This document shows, in pieces, positions 19,918 through 64,000 of a stretch of 64,000 nt of DNA (position 1 is its first letter; every line of letters begins with the position of its first letter). Under the pieces are notes generated by a model. The model was not told the DNA's origin. It did not search any database and worked only from the letters and a program-made list of their open reading frames with translations. The translations under genes and the position numbers were made by a program. The stretch comes from Glandiceps talaboti (lineage: Eukaryota > Hemichordata > Enteropneusta > Spengelidae): assembly GCF_964340395.1 (NCBI RefSeq), contig NC_135563.1, positions 15,034,151 to 15,098,150 on the forward strand, read 5' to 3'.

Positions 19918-22900
19918 TACATTATACACACATTTCAAGCACTTCATAATGATGTAGGTCTACATACCTATATACATGTGGCAAAACTTGATCAGAAAAT
20001 CACTTACAGGTTACAACGGGAGACAAAACACAATATAGATATACATTTAAAATAGTTTGTGTCATGTCTCAGGGATTGAAATTGACTTTTTTCTTTGGTA
20101 GTCATAATGGGCTACCAATTTCAAAAAGTGGTAGCCCAAGGATTGTGACCAGTAGTCCTATATTCCTGAACTGAAAACAGAATTCCTCTATTGGAAATAT
20201 GTGTGTTATTAAAATACTTTATGTCTGTAAATCTTCAATCGTTAAATCATCACATAATCAGTGGTAGTCTGAGTGAGCTATCAGCTGCAAATTATGGTAG
20301 CCCCCATGACATGAATTAGTAGAATGTAGACACAGGACTGCTGTTAATTTTGAGCCGTGTGTCTGAATTGCTCAAATCTAGTCTCTTCATTGGTTGACTA
20401 ATCGTGCTGATACTGGGTTCACCAACCCTCTATAAATGATGGTAAATATATGTTAACATTTCAGTACTATTTGTAAATTGATATACCTCAATGCAGTTTT
20501 TCACTCGCACTACTTTTACCAGTTTACATACTAGAAAGTGGCACAAGCTGTGTTTATAATCTTTTTGACTCGAGTAAAAATACTTCCCTAAAGCTTAATG
20601 ATGATGATGCATGCCTTCATCATTTTCTGTCATGGTTAGCACTGTTGATGGCAGAATAGGGGTTTCTCAACATTTTAGTACTAGTATATATATACAAAAT
20701 TAATATATCATCAAATTGTTGATGTATATTATGCATAAATACCTAGTTTGAGTTTCACCAATAGTGAAAAATTGTTGGTATCCTTAAAGTATTTATAGAC
20801 TACTACAGGTATCTTTTAGCATGAAAAAAAGCTGTATAAACTCAGCCTGTGCCCTTCATGAAACCCTTTGGAAACTTAACAATCTGTAACACTGAGAATA
20901 ATTGTACAATACCAAACTAAAACCATTACCTTGTATTTACACACACCATACACCCTATGTTGTGGACTGGCCCTATCACTGATGTATTCACCATAGGGTT
21001 ACACTGCAGTGTTATTTCTATAATTAACAAATACAGCCCTCGTTCCAGTTACGAATGTATGCAATCACTGTATCAGCTTTGATTTTACTACAAATTTATC
21101 CAACGCTCTCCTTGTACAATCATGATTGTTACATAAATGCCTGTCAGATTTTTCAAAAATAGATTTCATATGAAATGGTAGATCTGCAATATCAATCAGA
21201 ATCAATCAAACATACATCTTTACTCTCAACATTAATTAAGACTGCGTTTCCATGACAATGGTATCACTATCTCATACACAGTTTACATCAAAGTGACTAT
21301 ACAACATTTATATGTCCTACCCAATCCAATACAATAATGGTCATGGAGAGCTCACAGTGTACAATATCACAAAATTAATAAATCTTTTTAAAGCACTTGC
21401 TATATAATACTGCAAACTGCAAACATGTTTGTCAAACTTTGCTGCTCACTGAGTACTAATGTAGATAACTAAAGTTTTATTGAAAGTAATTAATAACGAA
21501 TATTATTGCACAAATATTGAAAGATTTGACAAATTATTAGTCATGAAATAGAAGTTACATGCATGACTAAAAAATAACTTTGTTTAAAATTACTGACCAA
21601 ATGAATGGTATTGGTGTCAGTGTCAATTTTGGGTTCCACTGTTCTTTAAATTCAACATTACGATCATGAGCACACAAACTATAAAATTACAAAGAATATT
21701 AAAGCTACAAATTGTATAGGCATTTAATTGCTGTAAATGTTTGTTACTGGGAATCAAACTGAATTACAGGTTTTTCAAATTGTTCGTATTGGAATGGTAA
21801 CACTGACAATTTCAAAACATCTTAAACATGAATGCTATATAAAGTTGATATTGTGACCAGGAACTTGGTTGAAAAGAGATTACAAGCTAAAATTCTCAGT
21901 CACTGCAACAGGATTATACTAAAGTTGAAAATAGAACAAGCAGGTTGACTTATTCTCGCACACACCTATAGAAATGTGTGTGGAGCAGAAGTTGTGTCAA
22001 CCAACTAGGTGGTAGAATTTTACTACAGGTACCAAGAATTTAGAAAGCCTGACTTAGAAAGAAATGCATACAGTTTTTGACTGCATTTTCCACCCCTATC
22101 CTGGCCTTATAGGTATTCCTTATACAGCATATTGTACAAGAGATTGATATGTTATGACACAACCATAGTTTGTCCTGCAAGCTTCAAAGGATGGCAGTTA
22201 CATGTTGCATTCATTTATCGGCCATTATTTTAAAACAGATGTGAACTCCAAAGTCAAGTACAACCAAGATCACTCGTGTTTCTAAATTACAATCTGCAAA
22301 AAATTGTAAGTGAATAACCATCAAATTTTCCTTTTGAAAATGCCACTAGGTGACAGCATAGGTGTTTATCTATGAGTGTACTTGTAACAACGTTTGCAAC
22401 GAATTCAATTTAGTGGCAACATATTCTCAACTTTCCATTGAATCAAAGTAAACACCTTCCTCTCTCAGGATAATCACCATCATCCCAGCTGGCAGTGTTC
22501 TGTATTAAAGCCAAATATAGTATCATTGTTTATATTCATTCTTCAACTATGACTTCAAATATGTCAGTACAATGATTAAAAGTTTATGACGCCCTCACCC
22601 ATCAGCATTTTCAAAGTGAAAAATTTACAAGTATTTCAAATGTTCTGATGTTGTAAATTACACACAACCATGAGCTTGATTCTAATAAGATAGTCATGTG
22701 TTCCATATTTGGATATAGCATGATGGGGTAATACAGAGATTTATTGACCTGCCATGGAATACATAATTTTCTTTGTACATTGTTCATGCAAATCTTGGTG
22801 TATTATTTTATTTTATAAAGAAAAGTCAGACCAAGTAGGTGGGATAAAAAAATATAAAAGTAAATAGTTTTGAGATTTTGCACAAAAAGGGAATAGTACA

Positions 22901-23704
22901 ACTTAATAAAATCATATTCACAACCAATAGAGAAGATGGAGATGTCATACTTTTTTTTAAATTTACGTTTTATAAAAATAGTGAGCTGAATGAAATAATA
23001 TATCTGAGATGATAACATGTTATGGATGTATCACAAAACCTCCAATTTTGACTCATTGATATTAAATATACAAATAATGTAATCACGGTTTGAATGACAT
23101 CTTTTCAAAAAGTTGAACAAGTAACTTTTCTTGTTTGCTTCGTATCTTGTCACATACTGAATAATTTTCAGAGTGTGTCATACCATCATTTATCTATTTA
23201 CGATAGCAAAGATACCAGGTATTACACAATGGTGCACTCCACAGGATGACCTCTGATGTGCTACTGATATAGATACACGTTATTTCTTAAGTTTTCATGA
23301 AATTCATTTTTCATAAAACTATTTTTTCATACTCTTAAATTTTATGCTACTCTGTTTGTTTATGTATTCATATTTCCTTACAAAAAATGAAACATTTCTC
23401 ATGTCAATATAGGTTTCATATTTTGATACAACAATAACCATCTCAGATAAAATCATTAGCTCAACTCACTAAGGACGGATAGAATTAAATTTAGGACGGA
23501 ATCATACATTTTGATACATGTAACGTGTGTCAGCAGATCCTCCCAACAAATACTGCCCTCTGGTGTTGACATGTTGCTGTGATTTGGAGGAGAAACACTG
23601 AGAGAATCAACTCTGGAAATCTTCAGGAATGGAACACACTATTCGTTTCCAATCTTCAACACTGGAGGGTGCTATTTCTTATAGCTGCTATTTTCTATAT
23701 AATG

Positions 23705-23720
23705 TCACCAGGGGGCGCTA
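23705..23720 (+). promoter_or_regulatory. CTCF-like core site
   Basis: TCACCAGGGGGCGCTA agrees with the CTCF core (CCA-C/G-C/T-AG-G/A-GGGC-G/A-C/G) at nearly every position. A weaker, opposed match, ACTGCCCTCTGGTGTT, lies 140 bases upstream at 23552-23567. CTCF is conserved across bilaterians; occupancy is not shown. Confidence 0.5.
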
Positions 23721-25072
23721 TTTATTGGAAAGATGACACGTGACAGAAAAAGTTCATCATTACATGCATCATATTGATATTGCTGACTTGATTTGCATAC
23801 TCTATCACTAATCAGTTGGCAAGGTGCCAACAAAAGCTTCTAAACAGTACACAACATTTCAAGATAAATTTAATTTGACAACAAATTTCCTTTGGAGATA
23901 ACATACCTCCATAGAAATACAAATTACATTCAACGCACAGTACAAAAGTTTTGCCACAAAGTCCCACACAAATTCAAAACAATAAATACCATAAAATCTT
24001 GAATCTTAAAAGATTTTCTAGAGTATATTTACATTACCAGTTCTACTTGTAAATCTATACAATATCTACTTTATGTACTGTTTATTTTTTCAAAAGACAA
24101 TTATCATCATATTTCAATTGCCAAATACAATTCCCCGATCGTTTCTCTTGATTAAAGGTTGTGTTCTCTCTGAATTATTATCACAACACAAGAACTGATT
24201 GACATGCTTCTGTCCTCTTCTCAATTTTCCAAAAAAAATATTACATCAGTACAAAACATTTGCCTAAAATTTCCCACCATGTAGATCAATATTTACTCTC
24301 ATTTTTTTTGCTCAAAACAAGAAAAGAATTTCAATTTCTGTACTGATGTTTACTTGAGAAAATGATATTTTCATTATTCACGTTAAAATCTTAAAAAGAA
24401 TTTTCTAGATATCTCACTTTCTAAAAATGTTTTGAATTTACAGTGTGTTTACAACATCATGTAATTTCAAAGAACAACACAGACAAACATTTAACTTCAA
24501 CTCAACAACATGTATATGATGACTTCATCAAAGCTGTATCTGGTGTAATTCATGCAATAAATCTCACCAACTGATAAAATTTGACCAACCTATCTTTTCA
24601 TTGTGCATGAAATATTACAACTCTGGTAAACAAGGCTTCAGTTTACTAAGATAGACACAAACTAAATCTACTGCTCTTCAATGTAGTAGATTACACAAGT
24701 GGGTGATAGTGGTTCCTCTGTTGTGTACAACCTGTGATCTAGATAATGTAAACATTGGAAGTCCCAAAACAGTACACTATAAGTTTATGGAACCTAAGCT
24801 TTCAGAGAGCAGCCCTAATGAAACTATAATTAAACCAACGTTCATTCAATATTTTATATCAACAATAGTTTTAATTTCTTTCTATCTTAGTAAACCTCCA
24901 TAAAGCCTCCATTACCATTTCATCACTAATTGGTTGATCTGTGTTGAATTCAGAAATTCTACAATATTATAGTAAACACTGCCAACTACTACATATATAT
25001 ATACATTTATTTTTTTTTAACCTGATTGTCACATTGCTACATAGTAAATGTTTGTTTGTTTGTTTGTTTTTA

Positions 25073-25085
25073 AGGTCAAAGGTCA
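25073..25085 (+). promoter_or_regulatory. Perfect DR1 nuclear-receptor element
   Basis: AGGTCA-A-AGGTCA, three bases from the HECTD2 stop codon on the 3' UTR side. Same core as at 14361-14373 and 56995-57007, but with unrelated flanks. Confidence 0.5.
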
Positions 25086-25087
25086 CT

Positions 25088-56631
<31,544 letters not shown>

Positions 56632-56994
56632 CTGAAAAGTGAAATGATACAAAGACACTTAATTTAACCATGGTTTTAATAGTACTTGTATTGATCTCCC
56701 ACTTTTAATGAACAAGGTTTAAATTTAGTATCTACTTTACATGACATACCGACTTTGTTAACTAAATCAGCTATTGTCTGATCTGCAGTTAAATCTATGT
56801 AAGTCTTGGAAAAAATTTCAACTTAAAAGCATAAGTTTGCAGATATGTTTTATTGAATAACAAACCTATCTGCATCTCAAAATTTGGTATGCTCATAAAT
56901 ATACTCTCTGTTGTTATTACTGATCCAAAATAAATCAATAATGACCCTGTTTGGATTTGTATAATGGTGTCAAAGGTCAGTTTACCAAGATTCA

Positions 56995-57007
56995 AGGTCA
57001 AAGGTCA
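56995..57007 (+). promoter_or_regulatory. Perfect DR1 nuclear-receptor element
   Basis: AGGTCA-A-AGGTCA preceded by TTCA, with another CAAAGGTCAG at 56971. It lies about 365 bases upstream of HECTD2 exon 2 in gene direction, within intron 1. Confidence 0.5.
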
Positions 57008-57569
57008 GTTTTAGAACAGAAAGTTTATTTCTAAAAGTATTACCATGCCGTCTCCCTTGTAAGTTGCGTCAAAGCCGAAAGTTCAAAGGTTACAATTTAC
57101 ATGTATCTTTGCAGCGTGTTTATGACACACATATAAACCATATAATTCTATTTTTGACCGTTCTTTCCAGAAATGATAAATTTCTGACATATTTCACATT
57201 TAAGACGTTATATTTCTGACAGATCTAAAATATCACAAGTACTTTCCTACTACAAATAAATGTCAGTTCCATGTCATAAATCCGATCAAACTTTCTCTTA
57301 AATCTTTAACTGACAGTAACAGGTGTCTTGAAAATATGCAACTTCTACGACTACATATTAAATATCAAATCTGAATATGGAAGTATAAAATTGAGAATCT
57401 TTTAAGAGGTACAGAGCACAACTCTAGATGACTTCACATAAAATATTATGGACAAATGACAGGATTTATTGAACCTTTTAAAACATACGTCTAACTGTTT
57501 TTACAAAATGTTATCACAAATATGTACTGAAGGTATTTTACATTTCTAGTCTATATGACAAACATCCAC

Positions 57570-57725
57570 CCACACACACACATACATACACACACACACA
57601 TGCACACACACCCACACCCACACATATCTACCCCCTCTACATACATACATACATACATACATACATACATACATACATACATACATACATACATACATAC
57701 ATACATACATACATACATACATACA

Positions 57726-57756
<31 letters not shown>

Positions 57757-57772
57757 GATACATACATACACA
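57570..57772. repeat. (CA)n and (ATAC)n microsatellite
   Basis: CA-rich block at 57570-57622, then a pure ATAC block at about 57639-57753. HECTD2 intron 1. Confidence 0.97.
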
Positions 57773-57779
57773 CATACAG

Positions 57780-60539
57780 TTTTTGCACGAAAATTTAACA
57801 TTTAGCTTGAAGTTTTCTGTTCACAACGTGACATTTACCTCACACAGGTGGTGTGAGCACAACACATTAATACAATTATTCAACATTCACTAACATTGTC
57901 ATGACCCTGTCTGGTATGATTAAATTATTCTGCAATATTTAGCTCACTTCAAGTAGAAATCACTAATGATTTGTGTCACTTAAATTGTTGGCTCATTCCC
58001 TTTGGTGAGCAATAATGTAAAGGACTTCAAGCTATGACTTTGTGGTTTTGGTTACTTTGAAATATTTGTACGTTATTCCATAATCATTTGTACCAACTCT
58101 AAAGAGTTCTCACCAGGTATTAAGATATGATATGCAAATGACACATGACATAATTTATTAGTAACCAATATATTTGAAAAGCACAACAGTTCTGAGTTGC
58201 TGTTTTGCTGTTTTCGAATTCGTTTGCAGAAACTTAAACCTATATCATACAGTGTGGACTCAGCTTTGCTTTGAAATAAGTTTTAGTTTGTATTTTATAA
58301 GCACATTCTGTACATTGACTTTAACAAAAAAAACAGGGGACATAGTTATAGACTGTATGTTTCTTTGAGGTGGAATATGCTCAGGGCTGAATTTTACTGA
58401 GAAGTTCTTAAAATCCCTCCAAACTTTACCATCTGCAAGATTGCTTCAGGGTCCTTTTGAATAATAAAAGGAATTTTAGGGTATCACCATCTTTCATCTT
58501 CTCAGAGTTAATACAGTGGCCATATTGGATTTTAAAATGGCTTAATTTTCATCTCGTTTTGGCATCTATTGAAAAAATCTGTATAGTGACCCCTGATTTT
58601 TTCCACAAAGTAACAACAAAAGTTAAAAAAGTTTCTTTCTGAGGCACATTCTACGTTATTAAAAGTGTACTTATTGTACACTAACAAATACTAGTACGAC
58701 AAACTAGGAACTATGATGTTTTAAATAAAACATAAAAAATACCTTGAGATTTGTTGTAAGCTGAAAATTATCACAATTTTACTGTTTTTTTAAATAAAAA
58801 TACACTGCAACACCACTAAACCTTTTCAGTGTTGATTTTTTAACTATTTCGGTTCAATCATCAGGTATTTTGGTACATGCTCTGAGTTCAGAGCTACAAC
58901 ATATGAATCCAAACCATGGAAAGAACACTTTTTTGGTAGTTTAGCAAAACTTAGCTTTATTTATTTAATTCAGTCTATCTGTCTTGTCAATTTAACATTT
59001 TCTAATAAAAAAAAAACTGTTTTGTATAATAATGTCAAAGTGATTGTAAAATCAAACAAAAGTGAACACCACTCCTGCTTAAATTAAAAAATTTCTCCGT
59101 GAAAAAAAAATTGCACTCACAAAGTCTCTGTGTGATTACAGGTACAATTTACATCAACAAAAAGTACCATGAATTAATTATATAAACTACCCAGCATACA
59201 TGTTATTTTTAGGGAATTTCAAACTTAAATAATGATGAAATTGTCAACCTGTGTTAAAGTCTTTGTGTTATGCAGTGTATTTAATGTTCATAATCATCAG
59301 TTTGGCCATTATCACTATTTATTCAAAAAGTAATTTTTTTTCTTTTGACAAATCCCTCATAAATTTAAACAAAATTGAATAACTTTACAACTTGAAAGAC
59401 AGTTTTCAGTGTAAAGATCTTAAAAGGTGACAGAATAAAAAGGAACAGACCCATAAAAAGTACAACAAGCGCTATGAATTATTGAATACCAACATTATCT
59501 AGCATACCTGTTGTATATTTCAAGTTCAATGACATAGACACTGCCGAGCTATGTCAAGGTCTTTATGATATATCTCACACAAAAAAGCTCTAATGGACCT
59601 TACGATAGTCAGACAATAAAGCTATTCTGCCAGCGACTTTGTAAATGGCACTTTATAAATTATGCTCTAGGTTTGTTACAGCTTGGATATGTCGTACTGA
59701 AATTACTGGCTTCAACAGGAAATAGTCAATGCAGCCAGATTTTCATGCTACAGTTATTACTTTGTTGTTCACCATAACGAGATTCTTTTTATACATCTCT
59801 GACCTATTTCAGGCTTTCATCACAAATTGACAATGTTCTGGTACGACAGAATTCTTTCTTTTATTTCATTTTTTGTTGAGTGACAGAAATATTCTTTCAT
59901 TTTCATATTTCATATCTGTTTACATCTAAAAATACACTTTTGTATATGATCACTTCTTTTCATAACTTTTTTTTGAAAATCTACATAAATATGGAAAGAA
60001 GCTTCACAATGTTAACAAATGTATATCTTAAAGAACCGTAATATTCAATTTTCATATTTCACACTTAATGATGACGAAAAACATTTAAAACTGTTTTTTG
60101 TGTTTATTTTCAAGGGTATATCAAAAATGTAAAAGAAATGTGAAAAATAAATATGAAACCATCATAGGTATAAAATTGACAATTAATCTTCATTTAAAAA
60201 GAAACCAAACATTTATTTATCAATACTGAATATAAATTATGTTATCAGAATTTATTTTACTGAATAACATTAGAATTTTAAAATTTAGTCAGTATTTCAT
60301 GACACATACATCTCTTATTTAACTTTCACTTCACAAAACCAATATTTTTTTGTTGGTTTGGGAACCTCAGTATTAAGCTAAGGGAGAAATCATATAAACT
60401 GCATTATTTCCCATAAAATGATAACTATTTGTTGAGAACCCATAGGCAAGTAAAATGACTGGTGAACGGGGTAAATTTTACCTACTTACTTACTGCCCAT
60501 GACAAAAGACTTTATTCAAGTATACATGTAATATTCCCT
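57780..60539. other. Intron/5' flank without gene
   Basis: AT-rich, nothing coding seen. GTGGCCATATTGGATTTTAAA ... CTTAATTTT at 58515-58555 resembles GCAGCCATATTGGATTCTAAC ... CTTAATTTT at 45472-45510, probably another dispersed repeat. Confidence 0.4.
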
Positions 60540-60810
60540 ATTATACCGTGCATGAACCATTTAGAACAAAAAATATGGAATATATACTCTGGTCGTTCTA
60601 TGTCACGACAACGAGGGTCTACATCACTGGTTCTGCTCTGTTCGAAATATGAGTCAAAACGTTCAAAATTACCATACTTTCCCTAATTTTTCTTTCCTAC
60701 ATTATTCTCCAATATTTTTCTTCATTCAGCTGGAAAATACTCATGACTCGTCTGTCGACTCTTAGTGACAAAGACCCCTTAAGTCACTCGTATTTTCCCT
60801 GGGGAATAAT
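60540..60810. mobile_element. MITE-like element, family A copy 3
   Basis: ATTATACCGTGCATGAACC at the left, GGGGAATAAT at the right, GTCTACATCACTGGTTCTG in the middle, and AATATTTTTCTTCATTCAGC in the right third. It is shorter than copy 1 because the right arm of the foldback is reduced. Confidence 0.78.
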
Positions 60811-61984
60811 ATATAATTATTATTCTACATAGTGTGAACTGTCACCTATCTAATAAGAGTCTAGATTATCAAATCACTAATGTCATCCCTCTGTTGCTTA
60901 CATTCACCTGTGATCTCATTCTTGCTACATATCTGGTTGATGTTAACTTCCAGCATTCATTCCAGACCCAATGTAAACAAAGTCTTTTAAACTATTGATC
61001 AGAGTCATGTCACACTCTTTGTGTTCAACTTCCTGCAATATTAATGCACATAATCCTTTTGTATTGTTCAGCTTTCTGTTTATGTCATCTCAATAACAAC
61101 AACAAAAACACATCATACGTCACTCGATCACTCGATCACTCACTCACTCACTCACTCAGAAAAACAACAAGTTTTCCTTCATATTCCATTAGATTCAATC
61201 TAGTGATGGTAAACTTCAAGGCCACCATTGATTATCAATAGGAGTTTTGCTTAATGCAATTATTATGATGAACGCTCTTATTTTTATTAATCATCCTTTA
61301 TCCATTAAAGTGATCATATGAATGAGAATTGGGTATATTTATTTTGGATTTTTTAAATTATAAACATGTTTTTCTACTTGAAAAAAATATGTGAAACAGC
61401 ATCACCAAATTATGTGTTTGTACATCAATACATTGCAAAAAAAAAGTGTTAAAATATTGTTTTTGTACATACAATAACAAACAGTGTACAGCACATTTTC
61501 TTATTTTTCATAATTTGTTGAGTTTCAAACATGGACGTCCGAACGGGGCATGTGCTATTTCACATTATTTTTTCAAGTGCAAAAACATAGTAGAGTTTGT
61601 TTTCTTGATTAAAAATCCAAACTAAATACCCATTTGTCATCAATATGGCCACTTTACATAATAACATTAGAATTGAGCAGACACTGATCAATCAGTTCTC
61701 TGATCTCATTCGAATCAGTTAACTCAAAACATGGAATACTTTGTTAGACAGGGACGGGACTATGTAACAATTTTATGGAAATGACATGAGATTATAGACT
61801 TTTACAAAATATTACAAATGGCATTATGGCATTATTTAGTAAATCATACTGTTATTTGCTTGTTGTTACTCACATGTTTATTTTTGAATCTTCATTCAAA
61901 CCCCTGTTATAAAATTCTGTTGGCACACAAACTAGCATTTGGCTGTTTCTAGGGATTAAACTGGCACCAGTACATTGGGAGATT
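60811..61984. other. Intron/5' flank without gene
   Basis: A (CACT)n run at 61120-61158 is the only structure noted. Confidence 0.4.
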
Positions 61985-62210
61985 TTTTGAAGTCTCAATT
62001 TTTTCAAATATTTTGAGTTTACTATTCATTTTTTTTTTGCTTTTCAACAGAAAATGTCCTTAAATTTTTTTTATTTTTCCCAGCTGCTAGTAATATTTAC
62101 CAAACTTATTAAGCCAGAAACAGTTGATCATAAAATAACACAGTTGTGTTTTTTAAATTCTTACTCAAAAAAAGAATGAAAAAATACCTGGAGACTTGAG
62201 CACGTCTTGG
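61985..62210. repeat. Dispersed repeat family D copy 2
   Basis: Collinear with 44600-44840, with expanded T runs. Confidence 0.65.
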
Positions 62211-62861
62211 GGCATAGTCTTTGTTGCCAGCAATATATAGTTATACAATATATTTTAGTTGTGCTAAAATATTCAAAATACGTAAGTGCTGAATGAATAA
62301 AACTGCCTTTAGGTTCGGTATATCGTTTCTTTAAATTATTCAAGTGACGACATTCTGTACACAAGTTGGAATTTTTAGTACCAAATACATAATTCTAGGG
62401 GCTTTGATTGACAAGCAAATAAAATTTTGCTTAGTAGAACAAGATGAAAGATTTGTATGCATGTAGTTGGTATGTACTTTGGAAATCTAATAATGCAATA
62501 ACATACACAACCCTCAATAATGGAAATCAATACATGTTTGTTTTAATTCAGTGACTTTTAGGAAAACAATGTGATTTTTTTGACTGTGGTGGTATTATTC
62601 CTATTTCATATATTTTTATTTATTTAGCTTCAAAGTTTTTTTCTAGGTAAACAAAGTATCAATGGTATACTTATTTCATAAAAACCTACTGCTGTTAAAA
62701 ATAACAAAAGCATTTTAAATGACTGCAATATTCAGCATTTAAACGAAAGTATGTATAAAATCTGTTCTAAGTCCCAGAAGCCTGTAACCATGGTGACTGT
62801 AAAGAAAATGTTACAGCACACTATTGAATGAATGAAATCTACTCCCTTCATTTCCTCTTAC

Positions 62862-62883
62862 GTGTTGGCTAGGATTTCTAAAC
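62862..62883 (-). CDS. HECTD2: Candidate HECTD2 micro-exon 1b (22 nt)
   Basis: On the minus strand TTTCATTTTATACAG|G opens 22 bases (FRNPSQH after one base) closed by a strong donor CAC|GTAAGA. It ends in phase 0, as needed by the GGT start of exon 2 at 56631. Good splice sites and matching phase support it. Its small size and the lack of a known counterpart keep it tentative. Confidence 0.35.
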
Positions 62884-63835
62884 CTGTATAAAATGAAATC
62901 AGGTCATGAATACTTAAATAACGATATCATTATTAAAATCCATTAAATAATTTTGACAACTATATTTGTCGTGTTGGGGCACACCTAGTCTAGATTTTGT
63001 GTATTTGACGAAATTTCCATTTTTTCTCCATCAAATTATTAATATGTGTGGTATTAATTTTACAGGTGTCACAAGTTGACAAAACAGTCACATAAACAGG
63101 AATGGATTGGTATGGAAATTACATCACGGTGTTTGACACACTTCAAATAGAGGATATCTCACAACATTACTATACATTGAAGTCCGCAGGTGCGAACGAA
63201 ACGCTTCAGTTTCCCGTAAACATATGCACATCCATTATGCAAATTATGTTATTTATATGTAAATTGTCATGCAAATTAGCCATAATCCTTGCAATCTATA
63301 ATGGTGAGAACTATGCATGAGGCATCGAGGTGGTTTTGGTATTTCATTTGAGTAGATTATATCATCGACATCTGTTTGACTAAAACACCCTGACATCTTA
63401 ACCTTTAGTAAGAATTGCTAAACATGTACCACTTTCCCAAAGCTATACTGTTGGTCAAAACTATGGACAAATTTCATAAATAATTTCAAATTAGCAATAC
63501 TTATCAATATTTGGAGCACCATATTGAAATAAAAATGGCAATATTTAGTTAAGGTTTTTCCAATTAAACAATAACACCTGCCCTGCATATATCTAAATTG
63601 ACCACCTGCGTCCTCCAAGTTTTGAAGCATGTATCAGTATGCAGTACATTACTTGATTAATATTCAATAAACTAACACCTCACAGTCAAAAACAACTCAA
63701 ATGAGATGACAGCTTGTCAAAACAGTGCTACTCCAGTTTCCTATGGGACAGTACTATAAACGTAATTAGGTTCTCATTTTCATATTAAAGATTACATTAT
63801 AGCAAAGGAAATTTAGTCACATTGAATTTTGATAC
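62884..63835. other. No gene seen
   Basis: AT-rich flank or HECTD2 intron. The short plus-strand frame at 63102-63320 has no recognisable domain. Confidence 0.35.
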
Positions 63836-64000
63836 TCAATGGATAGACTCCACCACACAGCCATGTCTAACTCACAAACAAAGGGTGAGTGTTCCACAAA
63901 CTCAATGGATAGAATCCACCACTCTGCCATGTCTCACTCACAAACCCAGGGTGAGCATTCTATAGACGCAATGGATAGACTCCACCACACAGCCATGTCT
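63836..64000. repeat. 66-bp tandem repeat, running off the right edge
   Basis: Unit CAATGGATAGACTCCACCAC + ACAGCCATGTCTAACTCACA + AACAAAGGGTGAGTGTTCCA. 2.5 copies are visible and the array is cut by the window end. Confidence 0.95.

Larger units (their letters stand above)
19918..25087 (-). other. Long gene-free stretch, probable HECTD2 3' UTR or intergenic
   Basis: No exon on either strand. It holds a 9-bp perfect hairpin (GGGCTACCA 20109-20117 / TGGTAGCCC 20129-20137), CTCF-like strings at 23552-23567 and 23705-23720, and a perfect DR1 at 25073-25085 just past the HECTD2 stop. Whether it is transcribed cannot be told from sequence. Confidence 0.45.

Noticed and set aside
63102-63320. 72-codon plus frame near the right edge
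   Set aside because: No motif, poor coding character, no splice evidence.

Overview
This window is metazoan nuclear DNA. It is AT-rich (roughly one third G+C by eye). Genes are split by GT-AG introns, intergenic and intronic space is large, and there are many microsatellites, minisatellites and short inverted-repeat elements. The two recognisable multi-exon genes are close in sequence and exon phase to vertebrate ERI1 and HECTD2. A marine invertebrate (deuterostome or lophotrochozoan) fits, but the species cannot be decided from the sequence alone.

Layout. At 1043-1454 (-) there is the first coding exon of a gene with an ankyrin-like segment; the rest lies off the left edge. At 6086-8794 (+) there is an intronless 902-residue type I membrane protein with about 20 leucine-rich repeats and a Toll-like C-terminal cap, but no TIR domain. 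At 10893-15515 (-) there is a weak two-exon candidate. At 15816-19018 (+) there is a complete six-exon ERI1 3'-5' exoribonuclease gene. At 25088-56631 (-) there are 17 phase-consistent coding exons of HECTD2, a HECT E3 ubiquitin ligase, running to the stop codon and including the catalytic cysteine. A 22-nt upstream micro-exon at 62862-62883 is possible; the start codon was not found and is probably beyond the right edge. ERI1 and HECTD2 converge, with opposed poly(A) signals only about 40 bases apart near 19.86-19.90 kb.

Between and inside the genes I found several families of small inverted-repeat elements: a roughly 300-bp family with three copies, a long foldback family with two copies, a 158-bp element whose terminal repeat reads like a CTCF core, and a 115-bp hairpin element with a perfect 9-bp target duplication. 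I also found three minisatellites of 39, 46 and 65 bp. Three perfect DR1 nuclear-receptor sites are present, and a cluster of inverted TGACCTTGA modules lies in a HECTD2 intron.

The genes do not form a pathway. ERI1 acts on histone mRNA, 5.8S rRNA and small RNAs; HECTD2 ubiquitylates proteins; the LRR protein is a cell-surface molecule. The least expected protein-level observation is a hydrophobic membrane-anchor exon that joins ERI1 in the right phase. I saw no CRISPR array, operon or virus-like gene.
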